The notes under the pieces: model-generated
What the model was told of the DNA's origin: nothing
Databases searched by the model: none
Seen by the model: the letters and a program-made list of their open reading frames with translations, nothing else
Assembly (NCBI GenBank): GCA_023897205.1
Contig: JAHWDD010000005.1
Span: forward strand, 5,325,874 to 5,389,873
Length of the DNA stretch: 64,000 bases
Direction: 5' to 3'
DNA from: Exophiala sp. HKRS030
Taxonomy: Eukaryota; Ascomycota; Eurotiomycetes; Chaetothyriales; Herpotrichiellaceae
Program-made: the position numbers and the translations under genes
Shown: positions 47,016 to 58,914 of the stretch, in pieces
Position numbering within the stretch: position 1 is the stretch's first letter
How the letters are laid out: every line of letters begins with the position of its first letter

Positions 47016-48235
47016 CTAAGTAACTTTGACCACAACCACAACAATGACAACGATAACGATGATGATAGCGACTGGAAGCACATTAGCCAAGTAACAGTGA
47101 TCGAAATTAGATCCCACTTACCGACGATGCCCAAGCACCACCACTTCTTTCTGCGAGCAGCTCGAGCCTTCTCTACAGCGCCACCAAGTTCGGTGTTGGC
47201 TTTGGCAACGTGCTCTGTGACCTCCTCTCCTCGTTGCTCGATCTGTGTGACTGCGGGCTCTTGTTGTACAACCAAAGCCTCGAGATCTTGGAACAATTGA
47301 GCAAGTTCGATCATTTGTCTTTCAATCTTTTGGATATCTTCATGACGTTGAGACACGTTTCTTGCAACAGTTTGAGCTTCACCTCGTCGATCGCTTTGAA
47401 TCAAAGCGGAACTGAAGATTTGCTGGTTGTTTGGATCTTCGACGGCTTCTCGGACTTCGGCGTCAGAAGCATCAGGGCGGACGATTCGATATTGTCGGGC
47501 CATTTGTTCCTGGGAGGCTTTGCGGAATTCCCGCTCGACCTGTTGATATTGGTTGATGGCAGTCTTGAGCCTTCTATCGACCTTGCCGACTTGAGGAGCG
47601 TTTCGAGGGTTTCCAGATTCGGGTTGAGATTTGACATTCTTGACGCGAGTCACCAAACCTCGGTATTTAGTCATGATGCTTTCGCCAGTACGGTCGACTT
47701 CGATTCGTAGAGGGGACTGAGCCGAAGTATTTGTATCGGCAAGGTAACGGGATTGTAAACCTCGCAGGCGTTGTAAATCTGCCTCGATTTCATCAATGGC
47801 TTGATCGACAGCCCGGGTTTCATTGAGGATGCGGTTCGGGTCGGCGCCATTGACATTTCTCATTTCTAGATAGCAAGAAGAGATTTAGTGCTGACTTCTG
47901 GCCAAAGATTCTTCAAGGGTGCCTACCGTAACCACCCTGTTGTTGCTCCTCCGAATATTGGTTGGATTGTCCCTGAGGCCGTCCACCATAGCTGGGCTGA
48001 TCGCTGTAGCCCTGGCTATCTGTGTATGGGTTTCCTCCTTGGTCATAAGGGTTGTAGGAGCCATAGCCTTGATTGCCGCCTTGCTGGCCGCCATAACCTT
48101 GGTACTGATAGGTGCTGTCAGCTCTCAATTCTTGCAAGGGGTACCAACGATCCCATGGTGCGACGGATAGCTGCGGACTAGTACAGAACGCGAGACTCAA
48201 GGCCATAAAGTGAGTGAGCAATGACTTACACTCAT
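47016..48235 (-). CDS. SSO1: Plasma-membrane t-SNARE, Sso1/syntaxin-1 type
   Basis: Exons 48235-48230 (only ATG AGT), 48104-47927, 47865-47122 and 47071-47016 give 327 residues. The Gly/Tyr/Gln-rich head (MSYQGYGGQQGGNQGYGSYNP) is typical of fungal Sso proteins. The Habc bundle begins with PNRILNETRAVDQAIDEIEADL. The SNARE helix is RHEDIQKIERQMIELAQLFQDLEALVVQQE, with the central zero-layer Gln in LFQDLE. The tail anchor RKKWWCLGIV-VAIIIVIVVIVVVVV is split by the last intron. It should pair with Sec9 and Snc to fuse secretory vesicles at the hyphal tip. The first coding exon of six bases is easily missed. Confidence 0.93.
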
Positions 48236-49784
48236 GATAGCAGGAGAGTATCAGGCAAAATCCAAGGATCGACTGAGAACTCGATTGCCGGTTGCTCGTT
48301 GAAAGGGTACTTGGCGGACGTAGAGGGCAAGGTAGTTGGCAGCGAGGGAAGCACGCGCACGCGGAGGGAAGAGGGCGTGAGAAGAAGGAGATGAATGAAG
48401 ATGCGACAGGAAGAGATACGAAGGTGGAACAAAGAGAATCAAACGGTTGCTAAGTTTTTGAATCAGCAGCTGAAATGTTGAGCATAAGATGGGGGAGAAG
48501 AAAGAGAGGGCTGAGTGATCAAGACCAAAGTTGGTAGAGACTCCAGAGCGTGACTACCTTTTAGTGAGGACGGAGTACTAACTAAGGTGGTTAGTTGGTT
48601 AATTAGGTGGTTAGTGAGTCGCGGTAGCTGCTAACAAGCTTAGTTGCAGTGGCGGCGGGTGGCAGTTGGTGCGTTAAAGGTCAGCTTGGGGATTTGCAGG
48701 TCGGGCTTGATGGAGAGAAAGCGGCTGCAGGGCGTCCGTTGGGGCCTGGAAAGGTTTAGGGCGAAGCACTCAGGAGCCCGAGGGCCAAGGAGGCCTTAGC
48801 CTTAGGGCTGCCTTATTAAGCGCTGGTAGACCGAGGGACAGGTATAACTTAGGTAACTACGGAGTAGAGCTGGGCATGAGCGGGCTGCTGTTTGTGGAAG
48901 ACTCCCAGCTGAGGACAGAGACCTTTCGGGCATACCAAACACCTGGTGAGGGTGACTATTATTGGGGCCATCCTACCCACGCAAGCCTAGACGCCACCCC
49001 GCCCATGCACAACACTCAATGGCCACACAGTGCTCATTCTGCACCCACATCTACCTGGGCAGCTGGGTAACTACGGAGTAGGTACCAGGTGGGTACGATA
49101 CATAAGGTAGGAACCTGCAAGTGTGAAAGATCTGAGGCTGTGCATGTTTTGACGGCAGCCTATATGCATGATTACCTCAATCATCCACATACATACATCC
49201 CACTTGCAATGTCTCCTCCCACTCACACCATTACAAGTTAACTACTACCAGGAAGCAAAATGTACGGAGTACTCGGTAAGTAGCATAAGCCAACAACTAT
49301 GTACTCTGTTCATTCCCCATGGTGCATTCGTTTCGGTAGTGCCTTAGTAAGATGTGCTTACGGCCAATCAAGCTCCACCAATCTTACTTGGCCAAACCAT
49401 TCGACGTGATGCCTCAGATATATGGATCTTGTCACTGTCGCACTAGACCTCGTTTCAGCAAATGCTTGTATCTCCTGTCGCATTCCCTGCTCCAGAGTTT
49501 GATGAGCCTGGCCTCGAAACATTTGCCTCTCGCGGATTAACGACAACTGTGGCGCGAATGGTCCGAAGCGTAATCATGTTATTTCTCATATGCTTTCCGC
49601 TTTCTCAAGATTTCCTCAACCCTCCAAGATCGAATTTTATTTCATCTGCCTGGAAGGCTGAAGCTGTGCCTCGGAGGTCCACATTTTAGAGCCAGACTCC
49701 AAAGTCAAACAGCCTTGGCCTTTCGGGTGAGCCAAGCCTCCGAGGGTCATATGCCACAAGGCTGCGACAATTCACTCCATGCAA
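48236..49784. other. Intergenic with repeated TACGGAGTA 9-mers
   Basis: 1.5 kb between the starts/ends of the syntaxin and NPT1 genes. It holds three exact TACGGAGTA copies (48858-48866, 49072-49080, 49263-49271) and a GACGGAGTA near 48567. The part 48570-48630 repeats GGTTAGT/GGTGGTTAGT. No supported gene. Confidence 0.55.
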
Positions 49785-51116
49785 TCACCACCGCCGTGCT
49801 TCATCACCCTCACTCCACTGTTTCTCCGTGTATCCAAGTCGTCGTTTGACTTCCTCCACTGTCTCTGCATTTCCTGTATTCTTTCCAATATTGTCTGATA
49901 TCTTGATCGCGTGTTTGCCCCCAGCCTTGGACAACTTGATGACGATATTGAGTGGCTTGGATTTCGTCCTACCGTCTGATTTGCGCTTGAAGTCGTTGGT
50001 GAAAAAGGTCCCCACCCCGAACGAAGGTTTGAAGCCATAAGATTCTGCCACTTGCTTATACTCCAGGCATTTCTCCACATCCAAAGAGTCCGAAAACACG
50101 ATTGTTTTTCCGCTGATGCCTACAGATTGGAAGAATTCGCTCGCCTGCTTGACATAATCCTTGGGATCCCCAGAATCCTGTCGAATCCCTGTAAAGACTT
50201 CGGCGTACGTGGGAACCTTGGTTCCATCCTCAGGCCTACCATTTGAAGCAGATGCCGTCTTCGCTATTGGCGTGTTGAAAGCCTTGAAGAAATCTGACGT
50301 ACCAAATGTGTCCGTGAGAGCAATTCCTAGCACCCCTTTGCCATAACAATCAAGCCAATATTGAAGTCCTTGCACGTTGGCCTTTTCATAATCGCCAGTG
50401 AGTGCCGCGATGCCCATGAACCATTCATGAGCAACGGTTCCAACCGGTGCAATACCATGCTTCATGGCGAAGAAAACATTGCTTGTGCCGGTGATTTTGC
50501 CAGGAAGACTCGTTTCTTTTGATGCCCGTACTAACCCCTGCACGATCAGGTCTTGGGTCTTGAAGTCTCTTCGTCTTCGGGATCCAAATTCTGACACCAA
50601 GCATCCTCCTTCCAACAACCGGACACCTTTTTGGTAAGCATTCTCTTCTTGTCCTTCGTGACTCCAGTCTGTGTCGACAAACTTGAAGTATGCTTCACTT
50701 GTCAATGCAAGCAATGGTATTTCATAGAGGATAGTGTCTACCCAGAGTCCGCTAGTCACAATGTCCAGATCTCCATAGGTATCGTCAATCGGCGTAAAAG
50801 TCAGCGCAATCTGCTCGTTGGGCTTTAGTCGGAATTTTTTCAGGAAGTCAAGATATTCGGTAGTAAGGTATGGACAGTTGTTGCGCAAAAAGTCCAACTC
50901 TTGTTGTGTCAGTGTAATCCTACCCAGCTTTTCAACTTGTTCCTGAAGCCATGAGAAAGCTTCTCTATTCAAGCGCATCTCAGGTGTGCGATTTGTGAAT
51001 TTGTATTCGACCTCGGTGGCAGGAAAATGCTTGAGGACCGCACATTGCATGGTCAGCTTGTATAGGTCAGTGTCGAGGAAGGAGAAGACACCCTCGGGCG
51101 ATTTGAAGTCTGTCAT
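49785..51116 (-). CDS. NPT1: Nicotinate phosphoribosyltransferase
   Basis: A single exon of 443 residues, the usual fungal length. Family blocks: FSFLDTDLYKLTMQCAVLKHFP at the start, EGGCLVSEFGSRRRRDFKTQDLIVQGL, TGTSNVFFAMKHGIAPVGTVAHEWFMGIAAL (active-site His in VAHE), LTDTFGTSDFF, FTGIRQDSGDP (PRPP site) and FSDSLDVEKCLEYK. The C-terminus has GVGTFFTNDF and LNIVIKLSKAGG. It makes nicotinate mononucleotide from nicotinic acid and PRPP with ATP hydrolysis, the first step of the Preiss-Handler NAD salvage route. The frame is fully intact, with no intron. Confidence 0.96.
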   Translation of the reverse strand: MTDFKSPEGVFSFLDTDLYKLTMQCAVLKHFPATEVEYKFTNRTPEMRLNREAFSWLQEQVEKLGRITLTQQELDFLRNNCPYLTTEYLDFLKKFRLKPNEQIALTFTPIDDTYGDLDIVTSGLWVDTILYEIPLLALTSEAYFKFVDTDWSHEGQEENAYQKGVRLLEGGCLVSEFGSRRRRDFKTQDLIVQGLVRASKETSLPGKITGTSNVFFAMKHGIAPVGTVAHEWFMGIAALTGDYEKANVQGLQYWLDCYGKGVLGIALTDTFGTSDFFKAFNTPIAKTASASNGRPEDGTKVPTYAEVFTGIRQDSGDPKDYVKQASEFFQSVGISGKTIVFSDSLDVEKCLEYKQVAESYGFKPSFGVGTFFTNDFKRKSDGRTKSKPLNIVIKLSKAGGKHAIKISDNIGKNTGNAETVEEVKRRLGYTEKQWSEGDEARRW

Positions 51117-51582
51117 GGTAAACGTAGGAGAGAGTGTGAGTCAGATCAGTCTATATTGCCCTTATCCTGTTAGTCTCAAGGTCGACACCATGGTCAATGC
51201 AAAACACTCGGAGAAATAGTCTGGCTAGAGCCTCAACATGAAATCTCTATATCGCCAAAAACATCGATGCAAACGAAAAAAGGAAATTGACAGGAATGAG
51301 TTACACGAAAGCTGAATTGTTGTCCAATGACGAAACCCCGCATGCGTACAAAAGAAATGCTGCATCATGCACGATCATCGTCGGCTGCAGATGATCTACG
51401 CTCTATGATCCGCCGTAGGGATGACCTTCAAAAAAATACAGTGAGCCCAACGGACCAAGGACGTAAGCTAGACGGTGTTGAGGTCAATCGGTCTGGTTCA
51501 GTGCCGCGAATTCAATAGATGCAGGCGACACTTGCAAGCGAAGGGCCGTCGACTCATATCATCATTCGAACTTACGAAAAAC
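51117..51582. other. NPT1 upstream region
   Basis: 466 bp between the NPT1 start and a possible small gene on the same strand. Likely holds the NPT1 promoter. Nothing else recognised. Confidence 0.45.
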
Positions 51583-51980
51583 CTATAAGCTATCCAGATG
51601 CGAACCTGTATCATGGTATCGGACCTCGTTGGTTGACAGGAATCGACGGAAAGAGACCGTCTTCCTTTGGTGCGCCAGCAGTCTCAACCCCCGAAGCTGC
51701 TCTTGGACATACCACGTCCTGCACAGCCACCATCTGAGCTGATAGCGGGCAAGCATCGTTATCATTTGAGCATCAAGTGGACACGAATAAAATTGCATGT
51801 GTAGATCCGACAGCAGCTATGGTGCCGATGATGCAACGAGCAGCAGATCACATGAGCATCAATAATCCTCACCGTTGAAGAACTGAAGTAACTCGACTTC
51901 TGGGACTTTGACGGCCACAGTGACAACCTGAGGATTGTTTCGACTTCAATCTCTCGAATGACTTTACCGGCTGCAACCAT
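51583..51980 (-). CDS. Possible small two-exon gene, unrecognised, with frame breaks
   Basis: From the ATG at 51980 the reading is MVAAGKVIREIEVE. If one more A is allowed in the AAA run (51938-51940 on the plus strand), it continues NNPQVVTVAVKVPEVELLQFFN, a strongly amphipathic, coding-looking stretch ending at a GTGAGG donor (51872). A 139-nt candidate intron with CAG acceptor leads to exon 2 from 51733. One more G in a five-G run would keep a single frame to the TAG at 51583 (LRLLAHQRKTVSFRRFLS...). Other frames of exon 2 are also plausible. No family is recognised. Both breaks fit the homopolymer pattern seen elsewhere. Confidence 0.3.
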
Positions 51981-52679
51981 GGTGTCGGCGGCGGCGGCGG
52001 CACGGCGTCGACGGCTCGTCGTCGGACCCTGAATGGCCGTGGTGCAAGGGAAGGCAGGGGGTTGGCTGCATTGGGCATAGACAAAGAAATGGAGAAGGAG
52101 CGACCGCCACTAGCGCAAGTGATTGGTTAAATTCAAACTTGGCAACGCCCCTTTTCGAGATTCAAGAGACCATCGCGTTTCATGAGGTCTGATGCCGCAC
52201 TGCACGCACCACCCTTTCCTGGACCATTCCCTTCACCAAGGTCACCACCGCCAGGTCGAATATCTGGTTGCGATTTTCTCGCGTTCCCCTCCTTCTCGTC
52301 TCTTCAAGCACACCCTTTGTGTCGCGACGTTGCCGCTCATTTCATCGTTTCCCCCCGCAAGTCTTTCATTAACAAAACATCCCCAAGGCCACGCTGTGCT
52401 GTGACCTGAACCACGCTCATTGAAATCTCCCTACGCCGTGACCTCGTAAACATTTGGACGCACAGTCCATACTTCACTTCGTCTTACTCACAACGCACGG
52501 TCAATCGCCTACGTGTGTTTGTATCTTGGTGGCAAGACCTGGAGTCAACCACCTTCTTATTTCGACAAAGAAAGACGTTTCTCGCGAACCGATCTGAGAA
52601 ACACTGTCCTCGACAACTTACACATACGAAACACAATAAGAGCACTCTGTAAAACATCAATCAATTCAGTCTTTTCACA
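51981..52679. promoter_or_regulatory. CRH gene promoter and leader, with a GGC repeat
   Basis: 699 bp upstream of the CRH gene. A short (CGG)n run lies at 51985-52000. From 52180 to 52679 the plus strand is pyrimidine-rich and ends in an A-rich leader (AACATCAATCAATTCAGTC...), typical of a strongly expressed fungal gene. Confidence 0.5.
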
Positions 52680-53995
52680 ATGCCCTCCTTCAAGACAACG
52701 GGCATTGCCCTCTTATCACTTCTCACATCAACATCCCTCGCCCAAACATTCACGTCGTGTAATCCTCTAGAAAAAGATGATTGTCCCGACATGCAGGCCC
52801 TGGGTGTGACGAACTACACCATTGATTTCGAAAAGAGCATAATGTCAACGACAGTATGGAACACTACCGCGGGGACAATCGACTTCGAGACAGAGGGTGC
52901 CGAGTTCACCATCACCAAGAGGGGAGATGCACCCACCGTACAAACAAACTTCTATATTTTCTTCGGCCAAGTTGAGGTCATCATGAAAGCCGCAACAGGT
53001 ACTGGAATCGTCTCTTCCATCGTCATGCAGTCTGAAGATCTTGATGAAGTGGACTGGGAATGGATTGGAGGCAATGACACTCATGTGCAATCCAACTACT
53101 TCGGTAAAGGCAACACCACCTCATTCGACCGCGCCATATGGCACCCCGTCAGTAAACCTCAGGATGAGTACCATAATTATACCGTGGATTGGACTCGGGA
53201 TCACCTAGAATGGTACATTGATGGTCAAAAAATTCGTACGCTTAATGCTGAAGACGCGAATGGTGGCCTCAACTTTCCTCAAACTCCTTGCAATGTCCGT
53301 CTCGGTATCTGGGCTGGAGGCGATCCAAAGAATCCCAATGGTACAATCGAATGGGCTGGCGGTGAGACAAACTACGATGACGTTCCATGGACCATGACCG
53401 TCAAGTCAGTCCGTGTCTCAGATGCAACCAATGCCACTCAATATCAGTGGACTGACAGGACTGGTAGCTGGGAAAGCATCAAGGTTGTCACGTAAGTATT
53501 TTAATCTTCACAACATGCGAAATAATTCACTAACTTGACTACAGGGATACCAAAGCCATCAAACTCGATGGCGAGAACGGACAATCCGTAACCCAAACCA
53601 TGGAACAGAAATGGAACGGACTTTCGAATCAGACCAAATACATCATCATTGGTGTCGTCAGTGGCGTGGTCCTCTTATTCATCGCAATTTTCGCCTTCTG
53701 CTGCATCAAGCAACGCCGTGCTGGCAAACACGAGAAACTTATCGAGGATGCCAAATATGAAAAGAACGCCGCTGAAGTAATGGCATACCGAAGTGACATG
53801 ACTCGGCACAGGAATGACCAGCTGAAGAGTGCACAGTACGGTGTCTCACCTGTGATGGGCAATGCGGGCGCCTCATATCAGAATCGCGGACAGAGTCAGC
53901 CTATGATCAGTGGATCCATGTCGCCTAATCCTGGTTATGGATATGCCAATAGCGTGAGCACACACGGGAGTGGAAGAGGATATCAGAGATATTGA
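52680..53995 (+). CDS. CRH-type chitin-glucan transglycosylase (GH16), membrane-anchored
   Basis: Exons 52680-53491 and 53545-53995, with a 53-nt intron, give 420 residues. The signal peptide MPSFKTTGIALLSLLTSTSLAQ is followed by a Cys-flanked N-terminus (TSCNPLEKDDCPD) and the GH16 jelly roll. The catalytic motif is DEVDWEWIGG, with Glu at about 123 and 127 and Asp at 125. VDWTRDHLEWYIDGQKIR and NVRLGIWAGGDP complete the CRH signature. CRH enzymes join chitin to beta-glucan in the cell wall. Instead of a GPI-attachment tail, the C-terminus has a helix, IIIGVVSGVVLLFIAIFAFCC, then a basic cytosolic tail of about 90 residues, so it looks like a single-pass membrane protein. Confidence 0.92.
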
Positions 53996-54546
53996 GTTCT
54001 AACATGTTCAGCCCTTCACGGCAAAACAATGAGCCTCGATAAATCGCACTTCTGCCGAGTCCAGATATATCCCGAACGCTATCCGCATCTTTCGCATCCC
54101 TTTGGATAAATCGATGCTACCTACTTGACTTTTCATAAGATGACAACGAAATTCACCTCTTCACCAGATGGACCTATATTGTATAGTATAGACAACAAGA
54201 CGATTCAGTGGTGGGCCATGAGTGACTCTCATATTGATTAATGCTAGCAAGGCGTTGTTCCATTAACTCTCTTGTATACGGACGTCGGAATGGTTGATAC
54301 AAAGAGTCTATTGACTGTAGACATTTTCCATTGAACTGATAGAACAGAGGACACAGTTTTTACAGATGAGTTTCTATGCTATGCCTGTGTCGGTGATAAT
54401 GTCTCAGTAACCCAACTGTTTCTTGTTTCATCCTTTCGCTTCACCCTGCGTACACAGCAAGGCATCATTTCTTTCAATCAATGTTCCACACACGTAAAGC
54501 TCATCATTCGATATAAACATGCGCACAGGATCTGAGTGGCACCTAG
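53996..54546. other. Convergent 3' spacer
   Basis: 551 bp between two converging stops. It should hold both 3' UTRs. No other feature. Confidence 0.5.
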
Positions 54547-56060
54547 CTAACTCCGATATCTCTTGCCTGGCAGTTGCTGTTGCTGATACTGATGCTGATG
54601 ATGTTGATGTAGATTTGGACTGGCTGTCTTCCTCAAGAGCTGAGATTGTTCAGGAACTGTGCCCGGTCCATCGTCTTTGGCAAATTCCCTCTCTCTGACC
54701 CGATGGCCCCATTTTGGGATGATCTGGCTGATCTTGATCTTCAAGGTACTACTACCACTCCCACTACCGCCGCCAGCGCCAGCGTTTTGTTCGTGTCTTC
54801 CGCCGAGTCCGCCGACTCCTTTCCCTTTATTACTCACAACCTTGACCTCACCTGATGCGACTAGCCGTGCCGGCATCGGCGGCCTGTTGACTTTGACTTT
54901 GAACTTCATATCGTCAGGGAGGAAGAAGCCTGCATCGATACAATCGCCTAGAAAGCTGATCTCTTGCAATATCTTGGGATCGAACCATTTGAAGAACGGA
55001 CCCGCATCGACGACAAAGTTGCGTAGTGTGAGATGTCTGATTGGAAGGTAGCGCAGGTTGTCTAGAGGCATGTGCTCGGCAGCCATGAGTTGCGCACCAC
55101 GCATCGCCTGTTGGTCGAGATATTCGCCATATCCGAATTCCTCGTGCAGTCGACCTTGGCCATGAAACCCGAGATATTCAGTATGTTCGTTCAACACTTC
55201 TGCTCGGGGGTTGTATGCCCATTGGCTATCGATGCGGCGGTGTGTTGCCTTGTCTTCGGTCAGATCCAGTGGGGTTTCTCTCATTTCTGGTTCCAGTCCC
55301 ATCTCGAGGTGCAGTGTTGTGAGGTTTTTGTTGATCCAGCACGTTGCCCAGATCAGAGGTTGATATGACCGCATCATGCCGTTGAGTTGGAGGAAGCGGA
55401 GCTTGTGGAATGTTAACAGCGGTTTTAGGTCTCGGTAGGGGAAGTGGTCTTTGTCATTGTTACTGTTCCCCTCCTCGTGCTCGTCGTCTCCGTTCTCTTC
55501 ACCTTCAATTCCTTGCCCCTCGTGCACTGGCTCATTGCTATCATTGATTCCGTCTTCTTCCAACTTCACCGGCCAGAATAGGTCAAGGTTCAAGGCCTCC
55601 CGTTGTCTGTCGAGGTGTCGCCATACGTGAGGACGGAAGCTGGGTATGGGTTTTTCCAGACCACCAAGGTCATTACTGGAGAGGTTATCACAAGAATACG
55701 TTAGAGAGACAGGCGTTTTCTTTACCTGAGATGTGACATGTAGGAATCAGATGTACTCGCGATACTTGTCCTGGACAATGGACGGCCATGATGCTTCCGA
55801 GGAGATATCTGAGGACTGACCATGTCTGCATGTCCGACGAACTTGTGATCGTGAGAAGTGTCAAGGTCAAACAGCCGTCTGCTCGGCGATCCAGCGTTTG
55901 CTATCGTTCGGTGAGATATATTGAGGAACGACGCGGATCGGGGTAACTGGGAGAAAATGTCACGAGCTCGCGAGCCTCGAACGGGGGTGTCAAGAGCGCT
56001 TGTCGAGAGAGGTGATGGAAAAGGTCGCGAGAAATTTGGTGTCGATGAGGAAGATGCCAT
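54547..56060 (-). CDS. Hypothetical protein, possibly leucine-rich-repeat-like
   Basis: Exons 56060-55726 and 55675-54547, with a 50-nt intron, give 487 residues. The first 100 residues are Ser/Pro-rich (PNFSRPFPSPLSTSALDTP). A globular part then starts with PIPSFRPHVWRHLDRQREALNLDLFWP. Motifs such as FHKLRFLQLNGMM, NKNLTTLHLEMGL and RYLPIRHLTLRNFVV have the LxxLxLxx spacing of irregular leucine-rich repeats seen in fungal F-box/LRR proteins, but no F-box is seen. An acidic loop (GENGDDEHEEGN) and a C-terminal His/Gln-rich tail follow. I do not recognise the family. The frame is intact. Confidence 0.7.
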
Positions 56061-56678
56061 GGTTATGAGGTTGGCTTGAACGAGGAGAGTGGGTGCGCTT
56101 CATATGGGCAGGATGCAGTTTGGGAGGTGAATATGGAGATTGTGAGAAGTGACAACAAGTACCAACCTGCCTTCCCCTCGACGATGGACGCCTGCCTTGA
56201 CGCGCCATTCATCCTTTGCCCTTCGATAATTGGCATGCATCACTCTCCTTCATGGGTTCTTAGAAGCGCCCTTGAATTCTCATGGAGCTCCAATCCGCTG
56301 TGCTCTTGATTGATACGTCACAGGAAGCCTGTGGCCGTCTTCATAAGCTCTCCTGCTAATGCTTCCGACGTAAACACTCTCGTAAGTAGACTCATAACTG
56401 AAGGCTCGAGACAGTTATGTGAAGTCCTCTGCTCTTTTATTCCGTCGTGGCCTACCAGTTTTTCCCACAACATGCAACATGTACCATAAACTCAACACGA
56501 TGTTTGATTTATAGGAAGCTGTCTTCACAAGGCTGAACAAGGCTGAACAAGGCTGTGTGGCTTGGCGGCTTGGCGATATCTTGCATCTCATCATTGGTGA
56601 TGCAATGAGAGCGTGAATCGTTCCCATCTCCATGCTGCATATGCTCACAATGAATGTCTAAATTCCATCACGGTAGTA
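56061..56678. other. Divergent intergenic region
   Basis: 618 bp between two divergent genes. A small tandem of AAGGCTGAAC (about three copies) lies at 56525-56553. Otherwise nothing recognisable. Confidence 0.5.
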
Positions 56679-57395
56679 ATGGCTCCGCTGCGGAGATATC
56701 TCAGAATCAGCAAATACTCTGTCCTTGAATGTCGTATATTTCTCGAGAATCCAGCCGACGAGCCAAGATGGCTCTTGAACGAAAATGACCCAGCACTACC
56801 CCGAATCATTGAAGCTGTGAAGCCACTCGTACTACCAAAATTGATTGAAGAAAATGCAAGAGCCCAGGGTAAAGGTAAAAAGAAGAAAACGGTCAAAGAT
56901 GTTATCAAGCAAGGTCAGCCTTCAGTCTAATCATGGTCGTCCTCAGTTCACCGCTAAAGAAGTGCCCCTGTAGACGACTTTGAAGTCTCTATTTTTTTGA
57001 CAGAGCTCAAGACTCGACACTCTCTGCTCGTCAAGCAGAAGACTTTCAAACAAAAGGCACCGCTTCGCTCCAACAATGGCGGTAAGATGACCGGTGCAGA
57101 CCGTGATACAGTCATGATCCGCGACGAGAGTGATGATGAGAATGTCACTCTGCATGATATCCCCGATGCAAACGAGCGTGAGGATAGTCCAGGTCTGGGT
57201 GAGGAGGATGATAAGAAGAAGTTGAGGTTCAAAACCACCTATGATGGATTCAGCATTTGGGGCTGGGTATTGTGTCTTTTCGTTGAGAGGAAAGGAGGAC
57301 CTGGCAAAAAATCGTCTGCCACAGATGGTAATGCACAAGCTCTCATGCAGGACTGGATCACCTCCACTCAACAACAGAAAGAAGATGAGGAATGA
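56679..57395 (+). CDS. Conserved fungal protein of about 218 residues, function unknown
   Basis: Exons 56679-56913 and 56974-57395 are joined over a 60-nt intron that splits an Asp codon, giving 218 residues. The protein opens MAPLRRYLRISKYSVLECRIFLENP, then ALPRIIEAVKPLVLPKLIEEN, a Lys-rich linker, and DDFEVSIFLTELKTRHSLLVKQKTF. An acidic segment (IRDESDDENVTLHDIPDANERED) precedes the hydrophobic, Trp-rich TTYDGFSIWGWVLCLFVERKGG. The even spacing of hydrophobic and charged blocks suggests a folded nuclear protein. I believe it is conserved in Eurotiomycetes but do not know a function. The frame is intact. Confidence 0.75.
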
Positions 57396-58914
57396 AACAC
57401 CTGTCTTTGATGACGCCGCCATCACCCAGATCGCGATTCAAGCCATGGCAATCTCCGAATCGCCTGTCGACCTGTTTCGCTATTACCGTTGAATTGATGC
57501 ATCCTCGAGGAACAATGCAAATAAACTTTTAATGTCTGCAGATGCCGACGCGTCATAAGACTTGGATCTGTCACAATTTGTCACAATGGCCGGACGGGAA
57601 GCACAGGCAATTAGACCTAGATATTCTCCCTTGCTGCAGATATTTCTCATGCACAGCATGGCGATCCTTTCGACTCCAAGTACAAATGGCTCATGCAACT
57701 AGGCGGTCCCAGATCCGTGATTCAATGGCACGTCACGACGATCAAGTTGTCGACCGACTTGCCGAAGGAGTTGTCCAAGACCGTTGTGTTCTCCATGTGC
57801 CCGCTCCAGAGATCGGACAGCTTGCACAGTGTCTGCACATGGATAGTGCGCATCCACAAAGGTTGATATGCGGCCAGAACATTGTGAGGTTCAATAGTGC
57901 CCAGTTCGGCAGAGATTGATTCGCGTGTCATGCCCAAACAGTACGGAGTATATCGTTTTCATACTGCTCTACCATGATACTCAAAATGGCTCTGTGCATC
58001 CTGGGGAGTTGATAGTCTCAGAGTGCTCGAAACCCTCTAATGTAAACAAGGAGTAATTGATGATCAGGCGCGGAGCAAGGCACCGCAATTGCCGGTGGCC
58101 GCACGCAGAGCAGTGGCAAAAAGTGTTTGATCGAGTTTGCATTCAAGCCCCTTGGTAAAGTATACGAAAGTGCGATGACTTGGCAGAAGGCAAAATATAT
58201 CCCCAGAGGCGCAACTACTGCATGCGGCCACAACAAACCCCTCGATATTTCAATCAGTATCACATTATACAACCAGTATCAATCAGGCTGGAAACACCAA
58301 TCAAACAACGTACAAGGAACCCTGAACGGTTTCGGATTGTGGATGGTTGAGATACGGAGAGGCGAGATGTGACAACTCCACCTCCCTGCGTCAAAATCTT
58401 GCATCTTGTTTGTTTACTCACGCAATTTCCACGTGGAAGTGTCCACCAAGGCCCAAGATGGGCCTCCTTTTTCTTCGAGTTGTTGAGTCCTTGGGGCTTG
58501 ATGCTTGATGCTTGATGCTTGATGCTTGACTCCTGATATCCTGCATGATTTACGAACTTAGATGAGGTTCACGGCCAGACCCGTCCCACTTACGCCCCGG
58601 ATCGTTAAACGCAAATGATGCAGGGTGTTCACGGTGTTCAGACTTCTTGCTCACTGAGAAAAACTTGCTCCCTACCATTCAAGAGAACAGGATCATGGAA
58701 CTGGTGATACACGAATCGATGCTACGCTTGGCCAAGCCCGAAATCGTAGCCGAGAGCTGGAGAGTCTCAGTCTTGCATTATCGTTTATGCACAATGCGAC
58801 AGGAGATCGAGTCCTGTCCAACATGAGTCGATGCAAGCTTGTAAACATAGGTTACATTCGCATCGACGATAAAAATATCACGACTCACGAGGCTATTGTC
58901 CCTAGACCCCCTAG
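57396..58914. other. Mostly gene-free
   Basis: About 1.5 kb. Around 57680-57860 one plus-strand frame (KWLMQLGGPRSVIQWHVTTI...) looks faintly coding but is short and matches nothing I know. One TACGGAGTA copy lies at 57942-57950, and a heptamer repeat at 58496-58529. Confidence 0.4.
58496..58529. repeat. (GCTTGAT)n microsatellite, about 4.9 copies
   Basis: GCTTGAT is repeated four times exactly, then GCTTGA. It is simple-sequence DNA in a gene-free region. Confidence 0.9.
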
